Source: Streptomyces milbemycinicus
GTDB lineage: Bacteria; Actinomycetota; Actinomycetes; Streptomycetales; Streptomycetaceae
Direction of reading: 5' to 3'
DNA length: 58,102 bases
Assembly: GCF_002154605.1 (NCBI RefSeq)
Contig: NZ_MUNE01000116.1
Span: forward strand, 1-58,102
Shown: piece by piece, positions 7,712 through 15,300 of the stretch
Layout: each line of letters opens with the position of its first letter
Position numbering within the stretch: position 1 is the first letter of the stretch
Made by a program: the position numbers and the translations under genes
Notes under the pieces: generated by a model
The model's database searches: none
Told to the model about the DNA's origin: nothing
What the model saw: the letters and a program-made list of their open reading frames with translations, nothing else

Positions 7712-8686
7712 ATGGACGCCATGAGCACTCCTTCGGCCCGGTTGTTGTCGTTGCTGTCCCTGTTGCAGACCCCGCGCGAATGGCCCGGCAGCGAGCTCGC
7801 CGACCGTCTGGGCGTCAGCCCTCGTACGGTCCGGCGGGACGTCGACCGGCTGCGCGAGCTGGGATATCCGGTCGAGGCGAGCATGGGGGCCGCCGGGGGA
7901 TACCGGCTCGCCGCGGGCAAGGCCATGCCGCCGCTGCTGCTGGACGACGAGGAGGCCGTGGCCATCGCGGTCGCGCTCAGTACGGCGGTCGGAAAGCCGG
8001 TGAGCGGTATCGAGCAGGCGTCCCTGCGCGCGCTGGCCAAGCTGGAGCAGGTGTTGCCGTCCCGGCTGCGGCACCGGGTCGGGGCCTTCCGGGCCGCGAC
8101 GGAGTCGCTGTTCACCGAGAGCGCCACGCCCGTCGACCCGCATGAGCTGGCGGTGGCCGCCGCGGCCGTGGCCGGCCATGAACGGCTGCGGTTCGCCTAC
8201 CAGTCGGGGGACGGCAGCCGGACCCGGCGGCTGGTCGAGCCGCACCGGCTGGTGCTGGCGGGGCGCCGCTGGTATCTGCTGGCGTACGACACCGAACGCG
8301 ACGACTGGCGGATCTTCCGCGTCGACCGGATGACCCGCCTCCAACCCACCGGTGTACGCGTCCCGCCCCGCGAACTGCCCGAGAAGGACGCGGCCGCCTT
8401 CGTCACCCGCAGGATGTATTCCCTCGCGCCCACCTACGAGGTGCGGGCCACCCTCCGTCTCCCGGCCGCTCAGGCGGCCGAGCGGCTCGGCGCCGCGCCC
8501 GGCGAGCTGCGGTCGATCGACGAGAACAGCTGTGAGCTGCACGGACGCGCCGATACGTTGGAGTGGCTGGCGTCCCGGCTGCTCATGCTGGGCTGTGAGT
8601 TCCAGGTGCATGAGCCCCCGGAGCTGCTGGCCCATCTGCGGGTGGTCGGGGACCGCGCCCTCCGGGCCGCCGTCCCACGGCCGTGA
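7712..8686 (+). CDS. YafY-type transcriptional regulator (HTH + WYL domain)
   Basis: This 324-aa protein has an N-terminal HTH_11 winged helix (ARLLSLLSLLQTPREW, ADRLGVSPRTVRRDVDRLRELGYPV) and a GGYRL beta hairpin. A WYL sensor domain follows (about residues 140-215, with RRWYLLAYD and DDWRIFRVDRM), then a C-terminal WCX-like extension. WYL proteins sense ligands, often nucleic acids or small molecules; the ligand here is unknown. It is divergent from the epoxide hydrolase. An alternative start lies at the ATG at 7721; neither has a strong ribosome site. Confidence 0.9.
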   Translation: MDAMSTPSARLLSLLSLLQTPREWPGSELADRLGVSPRTVRRDVDRLRELGYPVEASMGAAGGYRLAAGKAMPPLLLDDEEAVAIAVALSTAVGKPVSGIEQASLRALAKLEQVLPSRLRHRVGAFRAATESLFTESATPVDPHELAVAAAAVAGHERLRFAYQSGDGSRTRRLVEPHRLVLAGRRWYLLAYDTERDDWRIFRVDRMTRLQPTGVRVPPRELPEKDAAAFVTRRMYSLAPTYEVRATLRLPAAQAAERLGAAPGELRSIDENSCELHGRADTLEWLASRLLMLGCEFQVHEPPELLAHLRVVGDRALRAAVPRP

Positions 8687-8689
8687 GGT

Positions 8690-8752
8690 TGTGGTGGCTT
8701 TGGGACAGCGACACGCCGATGCCACGGCGTGTCGCTGTCCCATACTCACCGC
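8690..8752. repeat. 63-bp dispersed palindromic element, copy 1
   Basis: The core is a perfect hairpin with 17-bp arms (8702-8718 and 8725-8741) and a 6-base loop. Read on the minus strand, the whole 63-bp unit, including unpaired flanks GCGGTGAGTAT and CCACCACA, matches 54698-54760 at about 53 of 63 positions. It lies between the convergent WYL regulator and metK genes, where it can serve as a bidirectional terminator. Confidence 0.75.
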
Positions 8753-8780
8753 AAACTCCGGCCCCGGGCGGCGGCCGGGC

Positions 8781-10001
8781 TTACAGACCAGCCGCCGCCC
8801 GCAGCTTCGCCGCCCGGTCGGTGCGCTCCCAGGTGAACTCAGGGCGGCCGAAGTGGCCGTACGCGGCGGTCCTGACGTAGCCGGGGCGCAGCAGGTCCAG
8901 GTCGCGGATGATGGCAGCGGGCCTGAGGTCGAACACCTCGCTGATGGCGTCGGTGACCCGCCGCACGGCCACCCGGGCGGTGCCGAAGGTCTCGACGAAC
9001 AGGCTGACCGGCTCGGCCTTGCCGATGGCGTACGCGACCTGCACCTCGCAGCGGTCCGCGAGACCCGCGGCCACCACGTTCTTGGCGACCCAGCGCATGG
9101 CGTACGCGGCGCTGCGGTCGACCTTGGACGGGTCCTTGCCGGAGAACGCGCCGCCGCCGTGCCGGGCCACACCCCCGTACGTATCCACGATGATCTTGCG
9201 GCCGGTCAGCCCGGCGTCGCCCATGGGGCCGCCGATCTCGAACCGGCCGGTGGGGTTGACCAGCAGCCTTACGTCGTCGGTGGCCAGCCGGATGCCGTCG
9301 GCGCGCAGCGCCGCGAGCTCCGGCTCGACGACATGGGCGCGGATGTCGGGGGCGAGCAGCCCGGCGAGGTCGACATCGGCGGCGTGCTGGCTGGAGACCA
9401 CCACGGTGTCGAGCCGAATCGGCTTGCTGCCCCGGTACTCGACGGTCACCTGTGTCTTGCCGTCGGGGCGCAGATACGGCACGGTGCCGTTTTTGCGTAC
9501 GGCCGTCAGGCGGCGGGCCAGCCGGTGGGCCAGCATGATCGGGAGGGGCATCAGCTCGGGTGTCTCGTCGCATGCGTAGCCGAACATCAGCCCCTGGTCA
9601 CCCGCGCCCTGGCGGTCGAGTTCGTCGACCACCGGGCCTGTCGCGTCTGAGGTCTCGCGGATCTCGTACGCCGTGTCGACCCCCTGCGCGATGTCCGGCG
9701 ACTGGGCGCCGAGGGAGACCGAGACACCGCAGGTGGCGCCGTCGAAGCCCTTGGTGGAGCGGTCGTAGCCGATGTCCAGGATGCGCCTGCGGACCAGGGA
9801 CACGATGTCCACGTCCCCGGCGGTGGTCGAGATTTCGCCCGCGATATGCACCTGGCCCGTGGTGAGCAGCGTCTCCACCGCCACCCGGGCGCGCGGGTCC
9901 TTCTCGAGCAGGGCGTCCACGATGCTGTCGCTGATCTGGTCGGCAATCTTGTCGGGGTGGCCTTCGGTCACCGATTCGGAGGTGAAGAGGCGTACGGACA
10001 T
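8781..10001 (-). CDS. metK: S-adenosylmethionine synthetase (methionine adenosyltransferase)
   Basis: This is a full-length 406-aa MetK: it makes S-adenosylmethionine from methionine and ATP in the cytosol. Signatures are present: [20 protein letters not shown] (ATP/methionine binding), the GQVHIAGE region, [17 protein letters not shown], and the P-loop-like [16 protein letters not shown]. The start has an AAGGGAG ribosome site eight bases upstream. It is the last gene on the strand of the NRPS/PKS operon, directly after a methyltransferase, so it probably supplies extra SAM for that step. Whether it is a second copy in the genome cannot be seen here. Confidence 0.93.
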   Translation of the reverse strand: MSVRLFTSESVTEGHPDKIADQISDSIVDALLEKDPRARVAVETLLTTGQVHIAGEISTTAGDVDIVSLVRRRILDIGYDRSTKGFDGATCGVSVSLGAQSPDIAQGVDTAYEIRETSDATGPVVDELDRQGAGDQGLMFGYACDETPELMPLPIMLAHRLARRLTAVRKNGTVPYLRPDGKTQVTVEYRGSKPIRLDTVVVSSQHAADVDLAGLLAPDIRAHVVEPELAALRADGIRLATDDVRLLVNPTGRFEIGGPMGDAGLTGRKIIVDTYGGVARHGGGAFSGKDPSKVDRSAAYAMRWVAKNVVAAGLADRCEVQVAYAIGKAEPVSLFVETFGTARVAVRRVTDAISEVFDLRPAAIIRDLDLLRPGYVRTAAYGHFGRPEFTWERTDRAAKLRAAAGL

Positions 10002-10034
10002 GGTGCGTACTCCCTTGTATGGGATGAGAGAGGT

Positions 10035-10066
10035 GCTCCCCGGCGCGCGGGGTCACGCCGGGGAGC
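10035..10066 (-). terminator. Hairpin in the metK leader
   Basis: Arms GCTCCCCGGCG (10035-10045) and CGCCGGGGAGC (10056-10066) pair perfectly over 11 bp with a 10-base loop. It lies between the methyltransferase stop and the metK ribosome site. It could be a terminator, an attenuator or an mRNA-stabilising hairpin that lowers metK relative to the upstream genes. No T-run follows, as is usual in Streptomyces. Confidence 0.45.
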
Positions 10067-10090
10067 TGGGGAGATGGCCTCAACAGGGGG

Positions 10091-10135
10091 TGGCTGACAC
10101 GGGGATGGCTGACACGGAGATGGCTGACACGGGGA
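10091..10135. repeat. Three tandem 15-bp repeats upstream of metK
   Basis: Three adjacent copies of a 15-bp unit beginning TGGCTGACACGG occur at 10091-10105, 10106-10120 and 10121-10135. They differ at one base, and a partial fourth copy follows. They lie in the 164-base gap between the methyltransferase and metK. No function is evident; slippage could vary the copy number. Confidence 0.65.
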
Positions 10136-10165
10136 TGGCCGGGGGTGATCAGGAACAACGGGTGA

Positions 10166-11278
10166 TCAGGAACGGCGGGCCAGCAGCACCCGGTGCATCG
10201 GGGTGTCGAGCAGACCGATCCGGCGCAGCCCCGCGTCGGCCAGCCACTGGTCGTAGTCGTGGACGGTGAAGGCGTCGCCGCCGCCGGTGGCCAGCATCGA
10301 CGCGGCGAACAGCCGGAAGAACTTGTTCTGGACCGAGCCCTCGCCGCCGTCCTCGTCGACGATGTGGTCGGCGATCGCGATCACCCCGTCCTCGGTGAGC
10401 CCCTTGACCGCCTTCAGCAGCAGCTCGCGGGCCGACTCGGGGGTCTGGAGGTGGAAGATGTTGACGAACAGCGCCAGGTCGGTGCCGCTGCCCCAGTCCT
10501 CGCTCCAGAAGTCCACGACTTCGCCCTGGAACCGCTCGGCGACCCCCAGCTGCCCGGCCTGCCGGGCGGCGATCGGGATGATCCGCTCGGCGTCCAGGCC
10601 GCGGGCGGTCAACTCGGGGAACTCGCGCAGCAGCAGGTGGCTGTAGATGCCGGTGCCGCAGCCGACGTCCAGGAGGGTCCTGGAGCGGCCGGTGGTCCAG
10701 CCGAGTTCGCGCAGCGCGCCGGCCAGCGAGCGGGTGATCGGCGGCGCCCAGAAGTTGATGCCGCGGACCAGCGAGGTGTAGTCCTCCTCCGATATCTGGT
10801 TGAGCTGCTGCGCGCCCTCGGCGGTGCGGGCGCCGGAGCGGACGTTCTCGGCGAGCCGGCGCCAGGCGTTCCAGGCCACATTGCGGTCGTGGCCGATCTT
10901 CCCGGCGAGGCTGAAGAGCCCGTCGGGGGCGAACACGCCGTGCAGTTCGGCCGGGAGGGTGTAGACGGCCTGGCCGTCCTCCCCTCTGCTGCGCTCGACG
11001 ACGTCGTACGCGTACAGGCCGTCCAGCAGGACCCGGGTGGCCCGCAGATCGGTGTCCAGCACCTCGGCGAGCTGTGCGGCGGTGGCCGGGCCGACCGTGA
11101 GGGCGGCGAAGGCGCCGAGGTCCTGGGCGGCCTCGATGACGCCTGGAGCCCAGATGCCGATCAGGTGCTCGTACAGCCGGTGGGCGGCGCGGACCTCGCC
11201 GTCCACGGCCTCCGGGAAGGCGGTGGTGTCGACGAGCGGGGTGAGGTTGGCGGAGGCGGTGGTGGCGGGAACGGTCAT
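10166..11278 (-). CDS. SAM-dependent methyltransferase (O-methyltransferase-like)
   Basis: This 370-aa enzyme has an N-terminal helical dimerisation domain (about residues 30-110, IEAAQDLGAFAALTVG, TAAQLAEVLDTDLRATRVLLDGL). A Rossmann SAM-binding domain follows (LLDVGCGTGIYSHLL, then DLALFVNIFHLQ and GVIAIADHIVDED), as in the plant-type O-methyltransferase and hydroxyneurosporene methyltransferase families. The start at 11278 has an AAGGAG site eight bases upstream. Its place between the ketoreductase and metK suggests that it methylates the cluster's product or an intermediate, perhaps a hydroxyl made by the ketoreductase. The acceptor is not known. Confidence 0.82.
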   Translation of the reverse strand: MTVPATTASANLTPLVDTTAFPEAVDGEVRAAHRLYEHLIGIWAPGVIEAAQDLGAFAALTVGPATAAQLAEVLDTDLRATRVLLDGLYAYDVVERSRGEDGQAVYTLPAELHGVFAPDGLFSLAGKIGHDRNVAWNAWRRLAENVRSGARTAEGAQQLNQISEEDYTSLVRGINFWAPPITRSLAGALRELGWTTGRSRTLLDVGCGTGIYSHLLLREFPELTARGLDAERIIPIAARQAGQLGVAERFQGEVVDFWSEDWGSGTDLALFVNIFHLQTPESARELLLKAVKGLTEDGVIAIADHIVDEDGGEGSVQNKFFRLFAASMLATGGGDAFTVHDYDQWLADAGLRRIGLLDTPMHRVLLARRS

Positions 11279-11414
11279 GAGGCCAGCTCCTTGGAGTGTC
11301 GAGTGGGGACAGGGCTGTGGGGGGCGGCAGCGCCGAAGTCGGCGGAGGTGCGGTGGAACGTGGGCGGGGGCGGGGGCGTCACAGAGGGCGTCATGGGAGG
11401 CGTCATAGGAGGCG

Positions 11415-12269
11415 TCACAGGACGATCCCGCCGTCGATCTGCAGCACGGATCCGGTGATGTACGCGGACTTGTCGGAGGCCAGGAAGGACACGGCCTCCG
11501 CGACCTCCTCAGCGGTGCCGAACCGGCCCAGCGGGATGGCCGCCACGGCACGATCGCGCTGGCCTCCGCTGAGGGCGCCGGTCATATCGGTGTCGATCAT
11601 TCCGGGGGCCACGGCGTTGGCGCGTATGCCGTAGCGGCCGACTTCCTTGGCCAGCGCCCGGGTCATGGCGACCATCCCGGCCTTGGAGGCCGAGTAGTTG
11701 CCCTGGCCCGGGTTGCCGTAGACCCCGGACACCGACGAGAGGGTGATGATCGAGCCTGTCTTGCGCTTGACCATCGGGAACAGCACGGCCCGGCAGACGT
11801 GGGCCGCCCCGTCCAGGTTGGTGGACACGACCGCCCGCCAGTCCTGGTCGGACATCATCAGCATCGGCTTGTCGCGGGTGATGCCCGCGCTGGCCACGGC
11901 GACGGCGACGGGGCCCAGTTCGCGCTCGGTGCGCGCGACCCATGCGCGTACGGCCTCGCCGTCGCTGATGTCCAGGCGCTGGGCGAGGGAGCCGACCCCC
12001 AGCTCGGCCAGTTCCTTGCCGAGCTGCCGGGCCGCCTCCTCGTCCGAGCGGTAGCAGAAGCTGATCGCGTAGCCGTCATGGGCCAGCCGCAGCGCGGCCG
12101 CCCGGCCGATGCCCCGGGAACCGCCGCTGACCAGCGCGACGGGTGCGACCGGCGGGGGCACGGGGGCCTCGGCGGCTACGGCGGCCCCAGCGGCCTCGGC
12201 GGCAGCGGGGTCCGCCGGGGCCGTACCGGGCGTCGGCCCTGCGCCAGGAGTCGGAATCGCGCCGCTCAT
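11415..12269 (-). CDS. 3-oxoacyl-ACP reductase (ketoreductase, SDR family)
   Basis: This is a FabG-like short-chain dehydrogenase of 284 aa. After an unusual alanine/proline-rich leader of about 40 residues come the NADPH loop (LVSGGSRGIGRAAALRL), the catalytic Ser (SSVSGVYG), the Tyr-Lys pair (GNYSASKAGM) and the C-terminal DGG of FabG proteins. It should reduce a beta-ketoacyl group on the cluster ACP to a beta-hydroxyacyl group. The start overlaps the stop of the ketosynthase-like gene (ATGA, 12266-12269), so translation is coupled. The leader may be a linker for docking. Confidence 0.88.
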   Translation of the reverse strand: MSGAIPTPGAGPTPGTAPADPAAAEAAGAAVAAEAPVPPPVAPVALVSGGSRGIGRAAALRLAHDGYAISFCYRSDEEAARQLGKELAELGVGSLAQRLDISDGEAVRAWVARTERELGPVAVAVASAGITRDKPMLMMSDQDWRAVVSTNLDGAAHVCRAVLFPMVKRKTGSIITLSSVSGVYGNPGQGNYSASKAGMVAMTRALAKEVGRYGIRANAVAPGMIDTDMTGALSGGQRDRAVAAIPLGRFGTAEEVAEAVSFLASDKSAYITGSVLQIDGGIVL

Positions 12270-13420
12270 CGGGCACCGCCCAGCAGCCGCAGCACCCCGC
12301 AGGCCACCAGGCCCTCGCGGTCCACCGAGGTGATCACGGCGGCCCGACCCGCCGAGGCCGGGTCGGCCCCGGCCGTGACGAGGACCGCGGCGAGCTGGAA
12401 CGCGGCCTGGGCCGAGGCGGTGTCGCCGATGAGCTCGTGGCACGCCGCCCGGGTCGCGGCCTCGTGCCCGAACAGCTCGGTCAGCAGGGCCTGTTCGTGG
12501 TCGCCCGCGTCTCCGCTCAGCCCGCCACCGGACGCCGCCCACACCTCGGCCGGGTCGACCCCGGACTCGGCGAGGGCGTGGCGCACGCTCTCCCGCAGGG
12601 TGCCGGGCAGATCGCCGCGGACGTCCACCCGTACGTCGATCGCCAGGAGTTCGGCGAGCGCCGGGCGGTCCTCGGGGAGGGTGTCGGCGGGTTCGATCAG
12701 CAGCACCGCGCAGCCCTCCCCTAGCGGCGCGGTCTGCTCCTCGTCCGCGCCACGGCTGTGCCGCTCCAGCCAGGAACGGGCCCCGGAGTACTCCTCCACC
12801 GCCCCCACCAGCGCCCGCTCGGCCCGGCCCGCGGCCAGCAGCCGGCGGGCGTAGGCGAGGGCGAGCAGCGCGGTCGGACGGCCGCCGGCCACGGTGGTGT
12901 TGGGGCCCTTGAGGCCGAAGCGGATGGCGCTGGCACCGGCCGGGCTGTTCATCAGGGTGTTGGGCATCAGCTGGGCCGGCACGTCGTACGGCTTCTCCCC
13001 GAGATACGAGGCCCGGCTGAAGTTCTGCTGGCTGGCCGCGCTGCCCAAGGTGGTGCCGAGGACGAGCGCGGTCCCGGCCCCGCGGGTCACCGGGCGCTCG
13101 TCGGCCTCGGCCTCCTCGAACAGCTCGCGTACGGCGGTGACCGCGAGCCCCATGGCCCGGTCCATGGTGCGGGTGCCCGCCCGGCCGAGGATCTGGCGGA
13201 TGTCGAAACCGGGCACCAGGCAGGCGGCGGCGTCGGGCGTCTGCCAGGCCGCCGGGTCCGGTACGGATTCGGTGGGGCGGCGCCCGGTGATCCCCTCCGC
13301 GTACGCCGCACGGCCCATGCCGTACGGGGAGACGGCCGACCAGGCGGTGATGACGGCGCGGTCGGTACGGGCGGGCGGCCGGGGTTCGGTGGTGACCTCC
13401 TTGGTGGGTACGGGGGTCAT
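12266..13420 (-). CDS. Ketosynthase-like partner lacking the active site (chain-length-factor type)
   Basis: This is a 384-aa thiolase-fold protein. Where the true ketosynthase has the nucleophile in TACAAG, this one reads TVAGGR, so the Cys appears replaced by Ala. The HGTGT motif is replaced by SGGGLS, and the histidine of GHSMGAAS is missing (IGDTASAQAAF). This matches a chain-length-factor type subunit that dimerises with the active ketosynthase at 13417-14640, with which it shares a four-base overlap. It probably shapes the acyl pocket. It is clearly divergent from the CLFs of aromatic type II systems. Confidence 0.75.
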   Translation of the reverse strand: MTPVPTKEVTTEPRPPARTDRAVITAWSAVSPYGMGRAAYAEGITGRRPTESVPDPAAWQTPDAAACLVPGFDIRQILGRAGTRTMDRAMGLAVTAVRELFEEAEADERPVTRGAGTALVLGTTLGSAASQQNFSRASYLGEKPYDVPAQLMPNTLMNSPAGASAIRFGLKGPNTTVAGGRPTALLALAYARRLLAAGRAERALVGAVEEYSGARSWLERHSRGADEEQTAPLGEGCAVLLIEPADTLPEDRPALAELLAIDVRVDVRGDLPGTLRESVRHALAESGVDPAEVWAASGGGLSGDAGDHEQALLTELFGHEAATRAACHELIGDTASAQAAFQLAAVLVTAGADPASAGRAAVITSVDREGLVACGVLRLLGGAR

Positions 13421-14640
13421 CGCTGGTCCTCCTCATAGCGGCCGAGGACGACGGAGGCGTTGTTGCCGCCGAAGGCCAGGCCGTTGTTGACCACGATCCG
13501 CAGCGGCGCCGGGACGGCGTGGTTGGGCACGCAGTCGATGCCGCATTCGGGATCGGTGGAGCGGTGGTTGACGGTGGGCGGGATGAAGCCGTGGGCCAGG
13601 GCGACGGCCGAGGCCGCGGCGCCCAGGGCGCTGGCCGCGCCCATGGAGTGGCCGAGCATGGACTTCAGGGCCACGGTGCGCGGCGGCCGGTCGCCGAACA
13701 GCTCGCGGATCGCGCGCGTCTCGGTGATGTCGTTGGTCTTGGTGCCCGTGCCGTGCGCGGACACCAGATCGACCTCTTCCGGTTTGATTCCGGCGTCGGC
13801 GAGCGCGAGGCCCATGCAGCGGGCGACGCTCTCCTGGTCGGGCGCGGTCGGGTGGTGGGCGTCGCAGTTGAGGCCGTAGCCGAGCAGCTCGGCGTAGATC
13901 CGGGCGCCGCGCGCCCGCGCCGACTCCAGGGTCTCCAGCAGCAGGACGCCCGCGCCCTCGGCGGTCAGCAGCCCCTCCCGCTCGGCGTCGAACGGCCGGC
14001 ACCGGTCGGAGGCGACCAGGCCGAGCCGGGAGAACCCGGCGAAGGTGCGGCGGGCCAGTGCGTCCGACCCGCCGACCAGCGCGTAGTCGGCCTCGCCGAA
14101 CCGTACGGCGTCGAAGCCGTCGCCGATGGCGTAGTTGCCCGCCGCGCAGGCGGTGCCGAGTACGGACGGCACCGCCTGCGGGAGCCGCAGTTCACGGACG
14201 ACGGCCAGGGCCAGCCGGTGGGCCGGCAGCCGCCGTACCGCGGTCGGGTCCAGGCCCGCCATGCCCACGGCCAGCTCGGACTCGACGAGCTGGTCGAGCT
14301 CCCTGGCCTCGCCGTCGGTGGTGCCGATGGTGACCAGACCGCGCCGGCCGCGCAGCTCTTCCAGGTCGAGCCCGGCGTCCTGGACGGCCAGCCGGGTGGC
14401 GGCCACGGAGAACTGGCTGGCCCGGCCGAGCTCTTCGAGCGGGGTGTGGCGGATCCACTGGGCCGGTTCGAAGTCCTTGACCTCGTGGGCCAGTTGGCGG
14501 CGGAAGCCGGTGGCGTCGAAGAGAGTGATCTCCCCGGCGCCGCACCGGCCTTCGCGCAGCCCCCTGGTGAACTCGGTGACGCCATTGCCGATGCTGGACA
14601 GGACGCCGAGTCCGGTCAGCACCACTCGCTGGGCGGTCAT
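13417..14640 (-). CDS. Beta-ketoacyl-ACP synthase (KS-alpha/FabF type)
   Basis: This is a 407-aa ketosynthase with an intact triad: Cys165 in GTACAAGNYAIG, the His in SAHGTGTKTND, and the His in MLGHSMGAASALG. It also has the C-terminal NNGLAFGGNNAS loop. It should condense malonyl-ACP with an acyl group on the neighbouring ACP. No acyltransferase is present in the window, so malonyl loading probably borrows the fatty-acid synthase enzyme. It overlaps the ACP stop (ATGA, 14637-14640) and the KS-like start (13417-13420), forming a coupled ACP-KS-KS'-KR block. Confidence 0.9.
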   Translation of the reverse strand: MTAQRVVLTGLGVLSSIGNGVTEFTRGLREGRCGAGEITLFDATGFRRQLAHEVKDFEPAQWIRHTPLEELGRASQFSVAATRLAVQDAGLDLEELRGRRGLVTIGTTDGEARELDQLVESELAVGMAGLDPTAVRRLPAHRLALAVVRELRLPQAVPSVLGTACAAGNYAIGDGFDAVRFGEADYALVGGSDALARRTFAGFSRLGLVASDRCRPFDAEREGLLTAEGAGVLLLETLESARARGARIYAELLGYGLNCDAHHPTAPDQESVARCMGLALADAGIKPEEVDLVSAHGTGTKTNDITETRAIRELFGDRPPRTVALKSMLGHSMGAASALGAAASAVALAHGFIPPTVNHRSTDPECGIDCVPNHAVPAPLRIVVNNGLAFGGNNASVVLGRYEEDQR

Positions 14641-14894
14641 CGCGATTCGGCCCGGGAGAGCACCTCGAGGACGGCCTCGAAGTGGACCATGTTTTCCAGC
14701 TCGTCCTGCTCGATGGTGACGCCGAACGCCACCTCGATGGCGGACAGCATCTCGATCGCGCACAGCGAGTCGGCCCCGTACTCGTCCACGAAGAGCCCGG
14801 TGCGGGTCAGCTCCTCGCTGTCCAGGTCGAGGGAGTTGGCGAGGATGTCACGGACCTTGGCCTCGGTGGCGGCGTCGATGGTGATGGCGCTCAT
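14637..14894 (-). CDS. Acyl carrier protein
   Basis: This 85-aa acidic four-helix carrier has its phosphopantetheine site at Ser43 in EYGADSLCAIEM. It carries the growing acyl chain for the discrete ketosynthase pair and ketoreductase encoded just downstream. The chain is then presumably passed to the first condensation domain of the NRPS. It starts 113 bases after the MbtH gene, with a GGAGG-type ribosome site (rev. of CCTCC near 14904). Confidence 0.93.
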   Translation of the reverse strand: MSAITIDAATEAKVRDILANSLDLDSEELTRTGLFVDEYGADSLCAIEMLSAIEVAFGVTIEQDELENMVHFEAVLEVLSRAESR

Positions 14895-15007
14895 TGCGAA
14901 TTCCTCCGTCGGGAAAATGAGAGGTGCGTTGGGGTGGGGGGTTGGGTGGTGCCCTCGGGCGGACCGGCCCGGGTGGGACCGGTCCGCGTCGGTCGGGTGT
15001 GAGCGGG

Positions 15008-15211
15008 CTAGGCCGCGTCGATCAGGCTCTTCGGACGCAGATCGGTCCAGGTGCGCTCGACATAGGCCAGGGCCTCCTCACGGCTGGTCTCGGCGAGTAC
15101 CGCCGTCCAGCCGGCCGGGACCTCGGCGAACGCGGGCCACAGGGAGTGCTGGCCCTCGTGGTTGACCAGGACCAGAAAGGTTCCGGTCTCGTCGTCGAAG
15201 GGGTTTGTCAT
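15008..15211 (-). CDS. MbtH-like protein
   Basis: This 67-aa protein has all the family hallmarks: [33 protein letters not shown], the conserved Ser-Leu-Trp-Pro, and the C-terminal WTDLRPKSL. MbtH proteins bind adenylation domains and are often needed for their folding and activity. It lies directly after the two NRPS genes and most likely serves their A domains. Confidence 0.95.
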   Translation of the reverse strand: MTNPFDDETGTFLVLVNHEGQHSLWPAFAEVPAGWTAVLAETSREEALAYVERTWTDLRPKSLIDAA

Positions 15212-15300
15212 ATCCGGATGCTTTCCTCTCTCGCTGCTCGATTTCTGGTATGGGCATCCCTCGGAAGAAATTCACCATTCTCTTCGGGAAGTCTTCTCGG

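Noticed and set aside
10002..10165. SAM riboswitch upstream of metK
   Set aside because: I looked for a multi-stem junction typical of SAM riboswitches and found only a simple hairpin and tandem repeats.
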